A DNA stretch of 64,000 nucleotides from Poa pratensis. Taxonomy: Eukaryota > Streptophyta > Magnoliopsida > Poales > Poaceae. Made by a program: the position numbers and the translations under genes. The notes beneath the pieces are model-generated. The model ran no database searches. It saw nothing but the letters and a program-made list of their open reading frames with translations, and had not been told where the DNA came from. The stretch is taken from NCBI GenBank assembly GCA_947311845.1, contig CAMZMU010000062.1, forward strand, positions 51,829,365 to 51,893,364. The letters run 5' to 3'. This document shows positions 30,177 through 42,224 of this stretch, one piece after another; position 1 is the stretch's first letter, and each line of letters opens with the position of its first letter.

Positions 30177-33146
30177 GTGAGCTTGCTGCACCTGGCATTG
30201 TAATTACGGAAAAATGATATGCAATGTGGTAGTGCCTGCCTAATCTTGCCAAAACAGTACGAATCAGTTATCACGCATTGCTTGCCACTTGCAATTTTTG
30301 TTTCTTATCATCGACGTCGACAAACTGGGTGAGATAGGAAACACTTCATTGTACTAGGATTTATGCTAGAAACTTTGGATGGGGATGTCTATACCCTATG
30401 AGATCTGGAAAGGGCATCTCAGTAACCGCACTTTGAGTCCTTTCCAAATCTGATGTGACTTGAACTATTTTAGTAGATTTGTTTGTTTGAGTTATCCATG
30501 CTGTTAGGTCAGGGAGTAAATTGCCGAAAACTTTCACTGGTAGGAGGATTGTAAGGGACAAAGTGAAGACTTCTTTAACCCAATATGTGCAGATGAACTC
30601 CTGTTTATCTAATAAATTGGCTTGATGTTCTGTACAGCCACTTAAACGTAAATTATCCTTCCATTCCATGTCGCCAACCAACATGTGTGATACTTCATGC
30701 ATTTGACTATTAGCGTGTTGTAGCGGTTTGGGCAGTATCATAATCTGTCTTTTGTGTTGCAATTTTCCGATGACTTCCAAGCACATTACTTTCTGCAACT
30801 GTGGCACTATTTTTCTGCTTGCCACTAAAATTCCATGTGCAATTTGGTAACCTATTTTGTTAGTTGTTCACAAGAACAGCATCTTCAAGCTTTTGACTTT
30901 TTGGCTTGGTATTCGCAGCTTTCTTTATGAACAAAGACTGCTCAAAAAGTCTCCACAGGGTCCTCGGTATGCTTTGTGTAAGTCTTGCAAACTGATTCAC
31001 TATTGTAAAATTGTATTGTGTGGATAGTTTTCAATCTGAATAATATTTAGTCTTCTTGCAGATAAAAGGTACTGGGTGATGTAGAAGACGCATTTCCTAC
31101 TGTACAGCTCAAATCCTTAGGCTATCCTTCAAGACTCAAGATATAAGTACAAAGCTATTGTCATGTCATGGTGCTACGCTTGGAAGTTTATTCAGCGGAT
31201 GGCCTGGTTCAGATACCCCGTCTGTGTCCTGGCATTCACACTCTTGTTGAATAATTAAGTTATGTAGCACCTGCAGTCCTAGGCGTCGTAACTAGAACAG
31301 TGTGTAATTTCAGATGAATGGTGGTATATTATTTTCGGGAATAGAATGATGATTTTATTTTACTTTTCTTGCAATTTTGCCTTTGACCGCTGCACTCACC
31401 TATCAAAATGATAGGCCCCTTGTTCTGGGAAATCTGATCAGTAGTGAGATACAAAGACAGTATGTTTCCGTCTTTGTACTTAAGTATGACATCTGTGCCA
31501 AGTAACTCTGATCTGAATTATGGAGTATATTGCGACCGAAGTACTTTTTGGAAAACAAAAATTTATAGGTTATTATGGTGCTACAGTTTTTGGTTCGTGA
31601 AATTGATCAGAACGGTTTCAAGTGCATGAGATGGATGCAATTGCACCTGTAATTGGTGGTAGTACTTGCCTACTTGGTCCGTTCCGTTTCTACATTATTG
31701 AAGTACAAGGTACTGTCACTTTTTACTGATCTCCAATCATTCGGTGGAGATTTATGTTCTGCAGTTCGATGATGACCCAATAATGTCCTCATCGTCTGAT
31801 GAAGATGAGATGACACTGTTCCGGGACACATCTGATGAGATGATTTACTCTCCTTTTCTGAGTCAGTTGCTACTTTTATCATCCATCACAAGAGTTTAGC
31901 AGCTGGGTCCCAAAAACTGCTGCTTGTCTGTTTCTTTATGGCCGAGCACTAGCTCTAGAGTTTTAAAAAGATTGGAGCAAATTTTGACATTCCTGGAAAA
32001 TTACAATGGCGCCAGGCCGCCAGCTTCAGAAATTGCGTAGCCCAGGCTTCCAGATCTGGTGAAGCTACACTTGGTTAGCTCTGTTATTACTCGGAAAGTG
32101 TCTTATGCACCCGAGCACCAGTGATCCCGGTGCTTTCAAAAAATCGAAAAAAATATTTATAAGTCTCAAAAAATCTGAAAAAAAATCTAGGTGTAGCCAA
32201 CGATGTATCCCACAAACGTGTAAAATATAAAGTTCAGATGTTTTGTATTCTACGCTACACAAAAATGACAAAATCTGATAAATTTGAAGATTCGAAAGTA
32301 TACATATTCAGATCTACACTTTTGTCATTTTTGTGTAGCCCAAAATACAAAGTATTTGAAGTTGATATTTTGCACGTTAGTGGAATTCATCATTGGCTAG
32401 ATCAGGGATTTTTTGAAACTTGTAAATATTTTTTTTGATTTGTTTAAATCACCGGGATCACTGGTGCCCGGGAGCACAAAATCTGCTCTCTTATTACTTA
32501 GTCTCTTTACTAGTAGTTGTTTGCAACTTCCCCGACATTGATGTACAAGTAATGGCGATTTTCGTTATGCAATGGTAGTGAACTTATAGAAAACAAGATT
32601 GTTTTTCTCCACTGTCATTGCATCAGAACGCACATGGATTTACCGAGCTAAAGTTTGCAAAGAGTTAACAACCTTAGACCCAAGTTTGCCATATCAGGCA
32701 AGCAGGCGTGGCCAAAGAACAGTAAAGCGTGGTGTCTAGGGCTAGAATGATGTGAAAATGAATGACACAACAGCCAGTTGGTCACACAGTTCTCTTTACA
32801 CAATCACGTATATCATTAGCCCAGAAAGGACCAATCGAACTATACACTGAGATTCCTCCAATGGAAAGCACACTTTTCATACAACCCCGGCCAACTTACC
32901 TTTAAAAGAAAGCCAGGATGACTTTTCAGTTTTCACTAACCAGATCTACATCATTACATCATGCACCGATGTGTCTCCGGATTGTATGGCATGCCACAGG
33001 GCCTCTCTTGTCATCAGGTCCTGGAACCACCTGAGTATACATATTCATCAGACACAAGTTTAGCAATGTGAGACATAATGAGACCAATGCCAAACATTAT
33101 GATGCATTTCTTCATGCAGGAGAAGAGGAGGGAGGTCGTACAGGCT
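30177..33146. other. LTV1 downstream region, a foldback MITE and the Rab 3' UTR
   Basis: Long AT-rich DNA with no clear exon except the acidic patch near 31765-31840. A 154-codon minus-strand frame (30361-30825) has no recognised motif. The foldback element at 32106-32478 is listed separately. The last few hundred bases before 33146 are downstream of the minus-strand Rab gene. Confidence 0.4.
32106..32478. mobile_element. Foldback MITE
   Basis: Inverted ends GCACCCGAGCACCAGTGATC and, inverted, GTGCTCCCGGGCACCAGTGA, followed by AT-rich arms that also pair (TTTTTGATT and AAAAATCG-like tracts, CACAAAAATGACAAA / TTTGTCATTTTTGTG). No family is assigned with certainty. Confidence 0.65.
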
Positions 33147-33983
33147 CTACGATGAACAGCACCACCTCCCGCCACTGCTTGTTTCCTTGGGGGTGTCACT
33201 CTGCAGCACCACGGGTTTCCCGTTGCTTAGTGATTGCAGCTCGCTTTTCTTCTGCTCTTGAGATTGGAAAACCTTCCTGCTTAGTATGCTGTAGATCTCC
33301 TTGACTACAGTTTGAAAAGCTGCTGTGACATTTGACGAGTCCAGCGCTGAGGTTTCCATGTAGAAGAGGCCCTGAGCCTCCGCGAGGGCTTTGCCTTCTG
33401 CGGTGCTCACCTCCCGTGCATGCTTGAGATCAGTCTTGTTGCCGATCAGAATTGTGACGACATTCATGTCGGAATGAGCTGTTCAGTGGTTAAAGAAATC
33501 AAACAAAGATGATAAAGTTAACAAGGAATCAAACCAAAGTGTAATCAGTTTAAGTTACTACAAATATGCAACAGTAAGACAACCAACCAGATCAAGACAA
33601 TGTGTTATATTCTGAAGAGTTTAAGTAAAATGTTTGTTCTCACCGTGCAGTTCATTAAGCCATCGACTAACACTGTCAAATGTCTGGCGCATGGTAATAT
33701 CATAAACCAGAAGAGCTCCAACGGCTCCTCTGTAGTAGGCAGATGTGACTGCTCTGAAACGTTCTTGTCCTGCTGTGTCCCATATCTGAGCTTTAATCTC
33801 CTTCCCATCAATTACCAATTTCTGGGTCTGGAATTCTACTCCTATTGTGGATTTAGAATTTGGAAAGAACTCATTCCTAGCAAATCTGGCTAGCAAATTT
33901 GATTTACCGACAGAAGAGTCACCAATCAGAACGATCTTGAACAGATAATCTTGGCTTTGCTGCTCATCTCCACCATAAGCCAT
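33147..33983 (-). CDS. Rab GTPase, plant RABA (Rab11-like) clade
   Basis: Two exons, 33983-33644 and 33478-33147, join in phase to 223 aa. All G motifs are intact: GDSSVGKS (21-28), STIGVEF with Thr46, WDTAGQE (68-74), NKTD (127-130) and ETSAL (155-159). The C-terminus is GRWCCSS, a double-cysteine geranylgeranylation signal. Rab-A proteins cycle between GDP and GTP and direct trans-Golgi/endosome to plasma-membrane traffic. The single intron position is typical of the plant Rab-A group; the subclade (A5/A6) is not resolved. ATG 33983 is the only plausible start. An AG at ~34041 (TTGGCAG) and a GTACGAG donor at ~35339 suggest a 5'-UTR intron with a first exon upstream. Confidence 0.94.
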
Positions 33984-35339
33984 TCTGCAACAGCTCTACA
34001 GAAGCAGCTGCTTTCTAGTGCTTCACAAGCTTACAGTAGCCCTGCCAAGTTTACACAGTTATATACTCAATTAATATCATAAATAAGAAGGGTAGATAGA
34101 TAAACGCAAATGAGTTATAAAGGCTGAACAAAAATTAATAATGTCATGTAACGACTAAAATTAATTGATAGAAGAAATATTTCTACAGCTGATTATACAT
34201 GATAAGAAACTGCTTTGCTGATCTGCTTCCGTATGCAGAATGACTTGAATAAGTTAATGTAATTTAAACCTAAACACCTGCTATAGTAGAAAATCATACA
34301 TTTTCATATTTCTAAGTATAAGAGACCCTCCTTAAATGAAAAATATAATGTTTGCTTCTACGGACAATAAAATAGTGCATATTCAACAAGAGAACCATGT
34401 ATAAAATGCTATCAGAATTCAGAGGTGAAAATAAAAATGAAATGATCCATTGATGAAAAAGGGGTTAAAATAAGTAATTGGACTGTAAGCAACAACTTAT
34501 ACTCCTTGCGGTTCAAGATATAATGTACGCATGCTTATTCCTGCAGAATTAACGGTCTTTTCTCTCTCTTTTCCCTAATTTACATCATGGGCATACCCCT
34601 CCACTATTTCCTTGGTTAAATGGCCACCTTAATCCCATACTTGACCAACATATGTTTTACAGAGTACATGCTAAGACCAAACCTGGACTAGTTAGTTATA
34701 AACAAAATTGGTTAGAAAGACAACAAACTTGTACACAAGTTAATTACCAATGAGTTAGAATGGAGTTTCCAGAGGTGTGGCTTGGTTTTGGTTAGGGAGA
34801 AACTATCCTTTGATTAGGCATTTATTCTACTGTAGCAGAATTTAATTATAATTTAGTCTACAGTGTGTTTTAGGCCATCTAAGTTTAGAGAATTTTTCTT
34901 GCCAATAGTTTCCCAGGTTAACAGATCTTACAAAAAGCGGTCGGACATGTCAATTTACAGAACTGCGTCGAGCCGGACATTGCACTGTTTGTGTTATTTC
35001 GAAAGGTCGGAGGAGTAGAAAGCACGCTACTATTATTAGGCAAAACCAACGGCTTGATAAAACAAACAGAAACGCCGAGGGATCAACTCATCAGACATCA
35101 GCCGAAATGGCGAAGTAAACGGAAGGGGCAGGCAAACAATTATTCGGCCGAGAATTCCACCGAGACTGATCCGCGAGGCTGTACTAAAGCCGCGCTTTCC
35201 ACGGTATGATAGATTATGCAAATAAAATGGGACGGATCACGGGGGCGGATCTAGACGGTGTGGCGGGTGCGCACCGGCACACCAGAAATGCGAATGTCGG
35301 TGTGATTTTCACGAATGGCTGGATGAGAACGGCCTCGTA
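33984..35339 (-). other. Probable 5'-UTR remainder and leader intron of the Rab gene
   Basis: On the minus strand, TTTCGAG|GTACGAG (~35340/35339) is a good donor and ACTTGGCAG|GGCTAC (~34041/34040) a good acceptor, leaving ~57 nt of leader before the ATG. The intervening 1.3 kb is AT-rich and non-coding. Inferred from sequence only. Confidence 0.45.
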
Positions 35340-35720
35340 CCTCGAAACCCGCTGCCAGATACTGCGGCAGGGGTGGAGACAGCAGGAGCGCCGCGGTGCC
35401 CCGGCGGGAACGGCGTTGGCGGCGACGACTGCGCGTGAGAGCCGGGAGTGTTGGCGGGGGGCGGGATTGAGGCGTGTTGGCCGGCGGTGACGCGGGCTCA
35501 GGTACGGCAGGGCGGCACCTCCATGGCGCGGTGGTGGACAAGAGACATGGGAGAGATTTGGTGTCGCGTTGGTACTTGGTAGGTCAGCGAGGACTCGAGA
35601 GGAAGAGGAAGAGAAGAGAAAGAAAGGAACGGAAAGAGGAGGAGTACCTCGCGCCGAGTATGCCTCGCCCCGAGACGAATTGTTTGTTGGTGCGAGTGTG
35701 AGACGAGACAGACCCGGTGA
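35340..35720 (-). other. Probable first non-coding exon and promoter of the Rab gene
   Basis: GC-rich DNA with a long CT-rich run on the minus strand (TTTCTTTCTCTTCTCTTCC, ~35630-35600) looks like a plant 5' leader and core promoter. Open frames on both strands here are short and have no homology I recognise. Confidence 0.4.
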
Positions 35721-36170
35721 TGTAGCTGCGGCACGGAAGCCGGGTGGAGCGGCAAAAGATCCAATTAAACCTTTGCACTTATTGATAACGTATTTTGTTT
35801 CCCATAGCGAGTGAAGGCTTATTGGATCACACGATTATAGAACACTGAAATTATAAAAACACAAAAATTTGACAGAACTACGTATACATAACATAGAAAC
35901 AGAGGAAAAATATCTCGATACTACGCGCATGAGTGTAAAAAAAAGTTGAGGCCTCTTTAGATTGAAGGATTTTCATAAAAAAATTGAACGTTCCAATCCA
36001 TAGGATTTTTTTCTAAGTAAATCTATTTGGATCAATTGGATACACACACACATAATGTGCGCTAAATATCGGAGTCAAGATTAACGAAATTAACACTAGT
36101 ATCTCGTTGTCATGAGACACACATAACAGATCTAAGATTTGATCCCTAGTGTACTGGATGTCTGGATGTA

Positions 36171-36640
36171 CATACTGTTAGATATTAATCTTGTCATTTT
36201 GTTTAAGTGTTGCATGCGTGCGAGTCGCAGCAGAAGAGTAGGTCAAGAGAGTCAGTTAGTTAGCTGCGTGTGCGGGTCATGTGCCTAGAGTGATTCTAGG
36301 AGAAAGAAGTGGTCAAGATAAGATTAGATGGGTGCGTGGTGTTAGTGGCCGAGAGTGGCTGATGGTACGTGGTGTTAGTGGCCGAGAGTGGCTGCTGGGC
36401 AGTAGTGTGTGAGTCTACTTAAGCAGTGTAATCCCTTTTGGTTGAATTAATGAGAAGAGAAACAATGTAGCATATGTGCTCTCACCGGGAGCAAAAGCAA
36501 AGCTAGTTTTCTCCCTGGTAAAGTGTGTGTACGTGTGAGTTTCTTCCACCATGTGTGTTCTTGTGAGATACAAGAGAGAGTAGAGTTCTTGAGAGGTAGG
36601 AAGAAGAAGTGGCGCTGCGAGAGGCAGCGCCAACACATAC
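36171..36640. mobile_element. Solo LTR, probably Copia type
   Basis: A 460-bp unit (36176-36635) begins TGTTAGATATT and ends GCGCCAACA, with the 5-bp target duplication CATAC on both sides (36171-36175, 36636-36640). TG...CA ends plus a 5-bp TSD and no internal domain identify a solo LTR left by recombination. TGTTA starts and short length favour Copia. An internal ~30-bp direct repeat (GGTGTTAGTGGCCGAGAGTG at ~36337 and ~36371) is present. Confidence 0.85.
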
Positions 36641-38628
36641 AATAGCCCTCCTAGCACCTAAATGACGGGTTGGTGTACAATAAGTTAAGTTTTTCGTCAC
36701 ATGACGAGGTTACCTTCATAAGGTTGACATACGCAAGAGAAAATTCACGGTGTGATGAAGGGAATGGTGGCGGCGGTGCGCAGAGGGTTAGTGGAGGGAG
36801 GTGACGCTGCTACGGGTTAAAGGAGTAAGGTGACACTGCTAAGGTAAGCTATACCAAGGTGAGATTACAGCCGGTGGTAAACTAAACGAGAGTTGAAACT
36901 TTAGGCTTAAGATACTCTACGACTCAAGACTCGTGAGAGGAACAGAAGCTAAATGTACCTCACGGTGGAGGAGAAGAGTCTACCATGGTTAATAGTTTGT
37001 GGAAGAGAGTTTTTGGTTGTTTGACTGTGGATGAAAGAGAAGAGATTCTTTATTCAAAAGTTTGTTCAAGAGTTTGTTATGCTTTAACTTAATTTAACTT
37101 GAAATATATGGCCATATGATGCAAAGGACAAAATGACTTGCCTTTCTTTTCGAAGAAGGAAAATTTGTGAGTCTCTTGCAACTGAAAGGAAAATACAATT
37201 GTGCAAAGATCGAAGTTTACGATCTTTATATTTTGCACGTTAACCCACGGGCGGACCCACGCCCTAGGAAACCCGGGCCATGACATGGGCTTAGATATTA
37301 TTTTACCTATATATTAGTAGAAATAGTTGTATTCGTCTATGATTTATCCTGATTACATCGTTTATACAAAATCGACCTAGGATTTGACTGGATCCTTGGC
37401 TCCGCCCCTGCTTGGACCTACCGATGGTGAGTATAAAAGTTGGTATCAAGAATTTTTTTAATAGGCGATCAAGTAATTTTTAAGGTTGGTCAGTTCGGCG
37501 ACCAAGGTCAAGTACATCGCTAACTATCATGGATGATCTAGCCTAATATGTGAACGCAATAAAATCACTTGTTTTCGGTTGTAAAGACATCACCAGCATT
37601 ACATTTTATTTTCCCCACAAACAAAAAGTGTACTATTTTGGGTAATCATGATATAGCTTAGTTGGTTAGACGACTACCAAGACCACACCTTATGTCATTG
37701 TCCATTGTCGAGAGAGACTACCTTAGGACAATTGTCCACCACATAAGCATTATTATGTATAGGATGATTTGGGTGCTTGTATTAAGAATGTTTTCCAGTC
37801 TAAGCTTCATATTTGTGTTGTATAGACGATTTTATTCTCATAATATCGTATGATTATGATATACTAATTTGTTTAAAATATATATAAGCTTTATAAACTT
37901 ATGAAAAAATATCATATATACATATATGTGAAAGTTGGTGGGCAGATATACACGGTAATCGCAGAGTTGCTAAAAAAATAATGAGTCAAGTTACTACGCC
38001 GTGAGGCATATTAAGTTACATTACTTAACAGAAAATAAATTTTCAAATTACAGTAAGTGCATGCCACAAATGTTATTATTATTTTACCAAACTTCACATG
38101 TGCATGTCCCCATCTATATGTGTAGAAACGTGAAAATTTTACCCTACTAGGGTTCCTTTACTACTCGCCGCATGTCGTTGCGCTACTATGGCTTGTCGCG
38201 ATTCTTCTTTGATGTGTCTTGCTGGGAGTCACAGTTCATGACCATCGCATTTAAAGGAGCCGATACAACCGTAAAAAATAAATACATAACATATATTCGA
38301 TTAATAAGATTTTCTTAAGTCACTGTCAACTGAAAAAAGTGAAATCGTAGTTTAGTGAAAAGTACATCTCATTCTGGTTGCAGTTTCATGCCACCCAATA
38401 AAGTTGCGGTTATCTCTGAACCGTGATCGCACTTTTTTTTGACTGGGATTTAAGAAAATCTTTGTCTTCTTATATTTAGCAAAAATCTTAGATTTATCTG
38501 CACCTCTGCAAAGTAATCCCCACATAGCACAAAATTATAAACTGCTCTAGCTTTAAGGCCTGTATGGAACACGAGATAGGAAAAAACATAGAAATAGGAA
38601 GATCACATGAATATGATAGGAATGCAGG
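36641..38628. other. AT-rich intergenic DNA without recognised gene
   Basis: No coding frame with a family motif. A weak pair of inverted GC-rich motifs (CACGGGCGGACCC near 37241 and GGCTCCGCCCCTG near 37399) resembles the ends of a small hAT-type MITE, but I cannot fix its borders. Confidence 0.35.
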
Positions 38629-38929
38629 TGAAAATATGAGAGAATTCCTTCCTTGGCCCTTACTTAAAATTTTGTTCCCTATTTTGCCCTAAAAAATAAA
38701 TTGTTCCCAATTTGCCACCTTAATTTCATTTCCTTACTAATTTGACACAACCGTCTGTTCCGTTTCGTTTTGCCGTTAGTTGATTTTTCATTGGACCAAA
38801 ATACCCCTCCTAATCTGACCAACTCGCACGACTGGATCGAACCAAGCCTTCTCTCTCGCATCCTCTTTCCGACCCGAGCGAACCCTAGCGATGGCAGCGG
38901 CGACGTGAGCTGAGAGGAGGAAGGAAGAG

Positions 38930-39242
38930 ATGGCTGCGGGAACGGCTGCGGCCGGTGGCGTGGGAGGCGCGGCCGGCATTGCGGAAGATATGGCGCCGGG
39001 CACGGCTACGGCCGGCGGCGTAGGAGGTGCGGCCACCTTTGCGGCCGGAGACGCGGGGGCGGGCACGGCTGCGGCCGGCGGCGTAGGAGGCACGGCCACC
39101 GCTGCGGCCGGAGGCGCGGGCGTGGGCACGGCTGCGGCCGGCGGCGTAGGAGGCGCGGACACCGCTGCGGCCGGCGGCGCGGGCGCGTACAAGGCCAGCG
39201 ACGTGGGCACGGGCGTGGCTCCAGGCATGGATGCGGCCGTCG
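38930..39242 (+). CDS. Ala/Gly-rich repeat reading frame inside the MULE
   Basis: About 104 codons of imperfect repeats (TAAAGGVGGA-like modules, ~60 bp period) from ATG 38930 to a canonical donor at 39243 (GG|GTGAGT). It may be the first exon of the element's transposase gene or a captured low-complexity exon. The repeats and GC content could also open the frame by chance. Confidence 0.35.
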
Positions 39243-39335
39243 GGTGAGTTTCAGCTGCTCTAAGTCTTGAAATGCAGGAATAGATAGCCATATTAGTACC
39301 AAACTAGCAATCTTAGCAAACTAGCAATCATCTTC

Positions 39336-40131
39336 ATGCATCCACCACTCCTGAAAGCAACTGCTGGTAGGCCTAAAACTGAGAGGTATAAAGGCGGCGG
39401 TGAGAAGACAAGAAAATCAGGCCAACACCTATGCCCTATTTGCAAGGGATATGGGCATCATTGGCACAATTGTAAAAAGGGTAACCCTGATGACATCGCT
39501 GCAATGTTGACGGTGAGGTAGAGCAGGTTTTAATCTTTCTTGTACAATTTATTTTCTAACCAACTATACATATTGACAGATTTTCTTGTTGCTAATGCAG
39601 AGGGCCACCAAAGAAGAGGGCAAAGAGCACCAAAGCAACTGATTCGGCCATTGTGCCATGTGTGGATGAAGCACCAACTAGGATGTGTTTCCCACCTAGG
39701 TAAAACATTTTACATTGATGCTCATGATTACATAAAGCTGAGTTTGAATTCTAATTAGCTTCTTTCTCACCTTAGCCAAAACGTTGAAACTACAACAACA
39801 AAGGAAAAACATGTAAAATCTAGTGCTGGAGCTTTAAAAAGGTAATCAACTAGTTCTGATTTCACATGTTATTCATTGTTTTTCCTAGTATATATTCATA
39901 TAACTGCTGCTGCCATACATGCATGAGTGCAGGTCAAAAACCAGCTCAAGTCAACCTTTGCCCAGCGAGAAAAAGCTTCCTGTGAAGGGAAGAGCCAAGA
40001 AAAAGAAGGAAGATGTTGCTGTGATTCCTACAGTACCACTTGACAGCCCAGCAATGAGTACAAGAAGAAAATCTTTCATCCCTGCTAGCCCTGCAATGAG
40101 CACAAGAAGCAAAAGAAGGCTCAGCATGTGA
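39336..40131 (+). pseudogene. C-terminal exons of a MuDR-type transposase
   Basis: Four exons fit with GT-AG and continuous phase: up to 39517, 39601-39699, 39776-39841 and 39933-40131. The first encodes GRPKTERYKGGGEK and a CCHC zinc knuckle CPICKGYGHHWHNC, then NPDDIAAM, the classic tail after the SWIM domain of MULE transposases. The others encode GPPKKRAKSTKATDSA, a Ser/Thr stretch, and a basic end KKLPVKGRAKKKKEDV ... SKRRLSM. The DDE core and SWIM domain are missing, so the element is an internal-deletion derivative that depends on a partner in trans. Confidence 0.8.
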
Positions 40132-40632
40132 TTCCCATCTCTTCTCTTCTTTGCCGTGTGATTTTTGTGGAAATACACTAATGTACGTGATGTATGTGAG
40201 ACCAAGTGAAGTGGTGCTGCTTTTGTGCCCTGTTTATGTGATGTATTTGAACTTGACCTCAACTATGTGATGTTTCGTTTATGTGATGTGGATGCATTGT
40301 TATAAAATGTCTATGTATATATGTTTATTGTGTGCATAGAATGGTTAAATTCTAGGGGAGGTTCTGCCCAAATTTTTATTTTTTTAAATTATAATCTGTT
40401 ATATAAAATGGATCCATGTAGTTCGCTACTTTCAGCATTTTTTGAGCTGACTGGTACATTTCTTATTTGCTTAAATGTGTCACTGAAATTAGAGAGTTGT
40501 TTTGTCACATAGTCTGTCAGGGGTAAATGAGTCTTTTCACATCCCAATTTAACACCGTTAGTGCTGAGAATGCACTACAGGGCCATGTTAGGAAGGAAAT
40601 GAAATTAAGGTGTCAAATTGGGAACATTTTAT

Positions 40633-41921
40633 CTTCCTGTTTTGTCAACGGTTCAGCTTAGCTAGCTGTCGTAGTTTTGATGTTTTGATTCGCCATGTGG
40701 AATAAGTTGATGTGGAAGATGTGGATGGGCGTCAAATAGCAAATGGGAATTTTTGCATGTAAAGGGAATTTTTTCCCTAGCTAGAAATTATGTACATAAC
40801 ACTCTATTCTATCTAATCGGATGACGGATACGAAAGAAACTTTCCCTTTCTCCTCTCTCCCTTCGCTTTTGAGAGTCAACCGCTGCCACCACCGTTCGCT
40901 CCCGGCTCGCTTCCCTTTCTCCTCCGGCGGCGCGGCCGGCCGGCGTAGATGGGGCTGCGATGCGCGGGCTGTACATATTAGTATCTTAGGCTTTGCTTTT
41001 GTTGCTTTTGCTGTGTATGGCTCCGTGCTGAATGAGGGTCGATCCATGGATCTTGGCGCCCAGATTCATGGCGTCCTGATGCTCCTCTGTCGAGCTGCGC
41101 TCTGCTGGTGGCGAGCAGAGCCGCATGTAAGGCAGAGGGAATCTCGCATCCCTCCTAATAAGGCCTGCTTTGAAGCTTTAGAGCCGGATTTCTCGAACCA
41201 ATCCTGGCTTAGTGTGGTGCTCCTTCTTCCGGCGGCGATGCTTCCATGGAGGAAGCCGAGGGCAGCGATGGAGAAGGCACCAGACGGCTTCCTCAACAAG
41301 GTTCGTTCTCGGATTTGGAGCTGCTGCATCTTTCTTTTCCTGTCTCCTCTGGCCCGTGGCAGGAGCCGGAGTCTTGACGGCGGGTGGGTTATCAAGGAGC
41401 GGCGACGAATCTGCGTCGCCTCGGCCTTGTGTTGTGCTGTGCTACTATGCACCTCGTCAGTCACCATGGTGGTGGATGGGGGGTGCGGTGATGCAGCAGG
41501 CGGCGGCTTGCGGTGGCTATGGAGTGATGAAGCCTACAATTTCTCGAGCTCATCTCTGCAGGTTCATGGTGGCCTGAGAAATTTGCTGGTGCGCTCCAGC
41601 TCCTGTTCAACCTCCGATGGGAGGCCCTGTCGGAGCCAGCTGTTGCTGAGGTTCATGTCGACATCGACGCAAGTGGCCATGTCCCCGCGGCGGTGCACGA
41701 CTACGGCAAGCTTGGCTTCTCCATCTTGCTCGACGGTGGGGAAAGAGAAGGACTCGGGTGTAATTTTCCATCTTTTAGTTTGGTCCTTTCTGCTTATGTC
41801 AGGGGTCTATGTGTTATTTCTGGATTTTATGGGGTCCTCTGTAAAATTTGTGTACACCCACTGTATGGAATAGATGAGGCTTCTAGCCCCTTCGGGGGTC
41901 CTCCTTGTTCAAAAAAAAAAA
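40633..41921 (+). mobile_element. 1.29-kb poly(A)-tailed retroposon in the MULE right arm
   Basis: The insert begins after ...AACATTTTAT (40632) and ends with eleven A's (41911-41921), preceded by GCCCCTTCGGGGGTCCTCC, a common 3' end of grass non-LTR elements. The uninterrupted copy at 42228-42510 shows that 27 bp of target were lost rather than duplicated. A 350-codon frame (40821-41873) spans it but has no RT, endonuclease or RNA-binding motif that I recognise. It is probably a non-autonomous LINE derivative or processed transcript. Confidence 0.65.
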
Positions 41922-42224
41922 TTTAAGCAAGGACCAAGGAAGGAATTCTCTCTGAAAATATATGTATTGGAAACCACGGGAAAATTTCCTATGCGAGCGT
42001 TGGACGAGCTCAGAAAACACAGAAATATTTGGGCATGAGCTTTGAACAAAACATCATTTCATCCACTTGATTAGTGAAAACACAATTTGCACAAACTTTT
42101 TGGTTCGCGGGATTTGAAAAACACAGCAGTGGGAATATTGCACAAATAGGATGTGATGACACTTGTAATTTTATAGGAATCAAAAACATATGAATGAGCA
42201 GTATGTTTTATTTGGTTATGACGG

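Larger units (their letters stand above)
38638..41952 (+). mobile_element. Mutator-like element (MULE) with 9-bp TSD
   Basis: Left end GAGAGAATTCCTTCCTTGG at 38638, preceded by TGAAAATAT (38629-38637). Right end, inverted identical GAGAGAATTCCTTCCTTGG, finishing at 41952, followed by TGAAAATAT (41953-41961). The TIRs are long (about 100 bp, roughly 90% identical, compared using the intact right-end copy at 42430-42518). Inside are an Ala/Gly-rich frame next to the left TIR and the spliced C-terminus of a MULE transposase; the catalytic core is absent. The right TIR is interrupted by a retroposon (40633-41921). Confidence 0.88.

Noticed and set aside
30361..30825. 154-codon minus-strand frame
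   Set aside because: No motif, AT-rich, starts without ATG context, and lies in the presumed intron region of the LTV1 locus.
37652..37700. tRNA-like ATAGCTTAGTTGGTTAGACG
   Set aside because: Resembles a D arm only; no acceptor pairing, anticodon stem or T arm follows.
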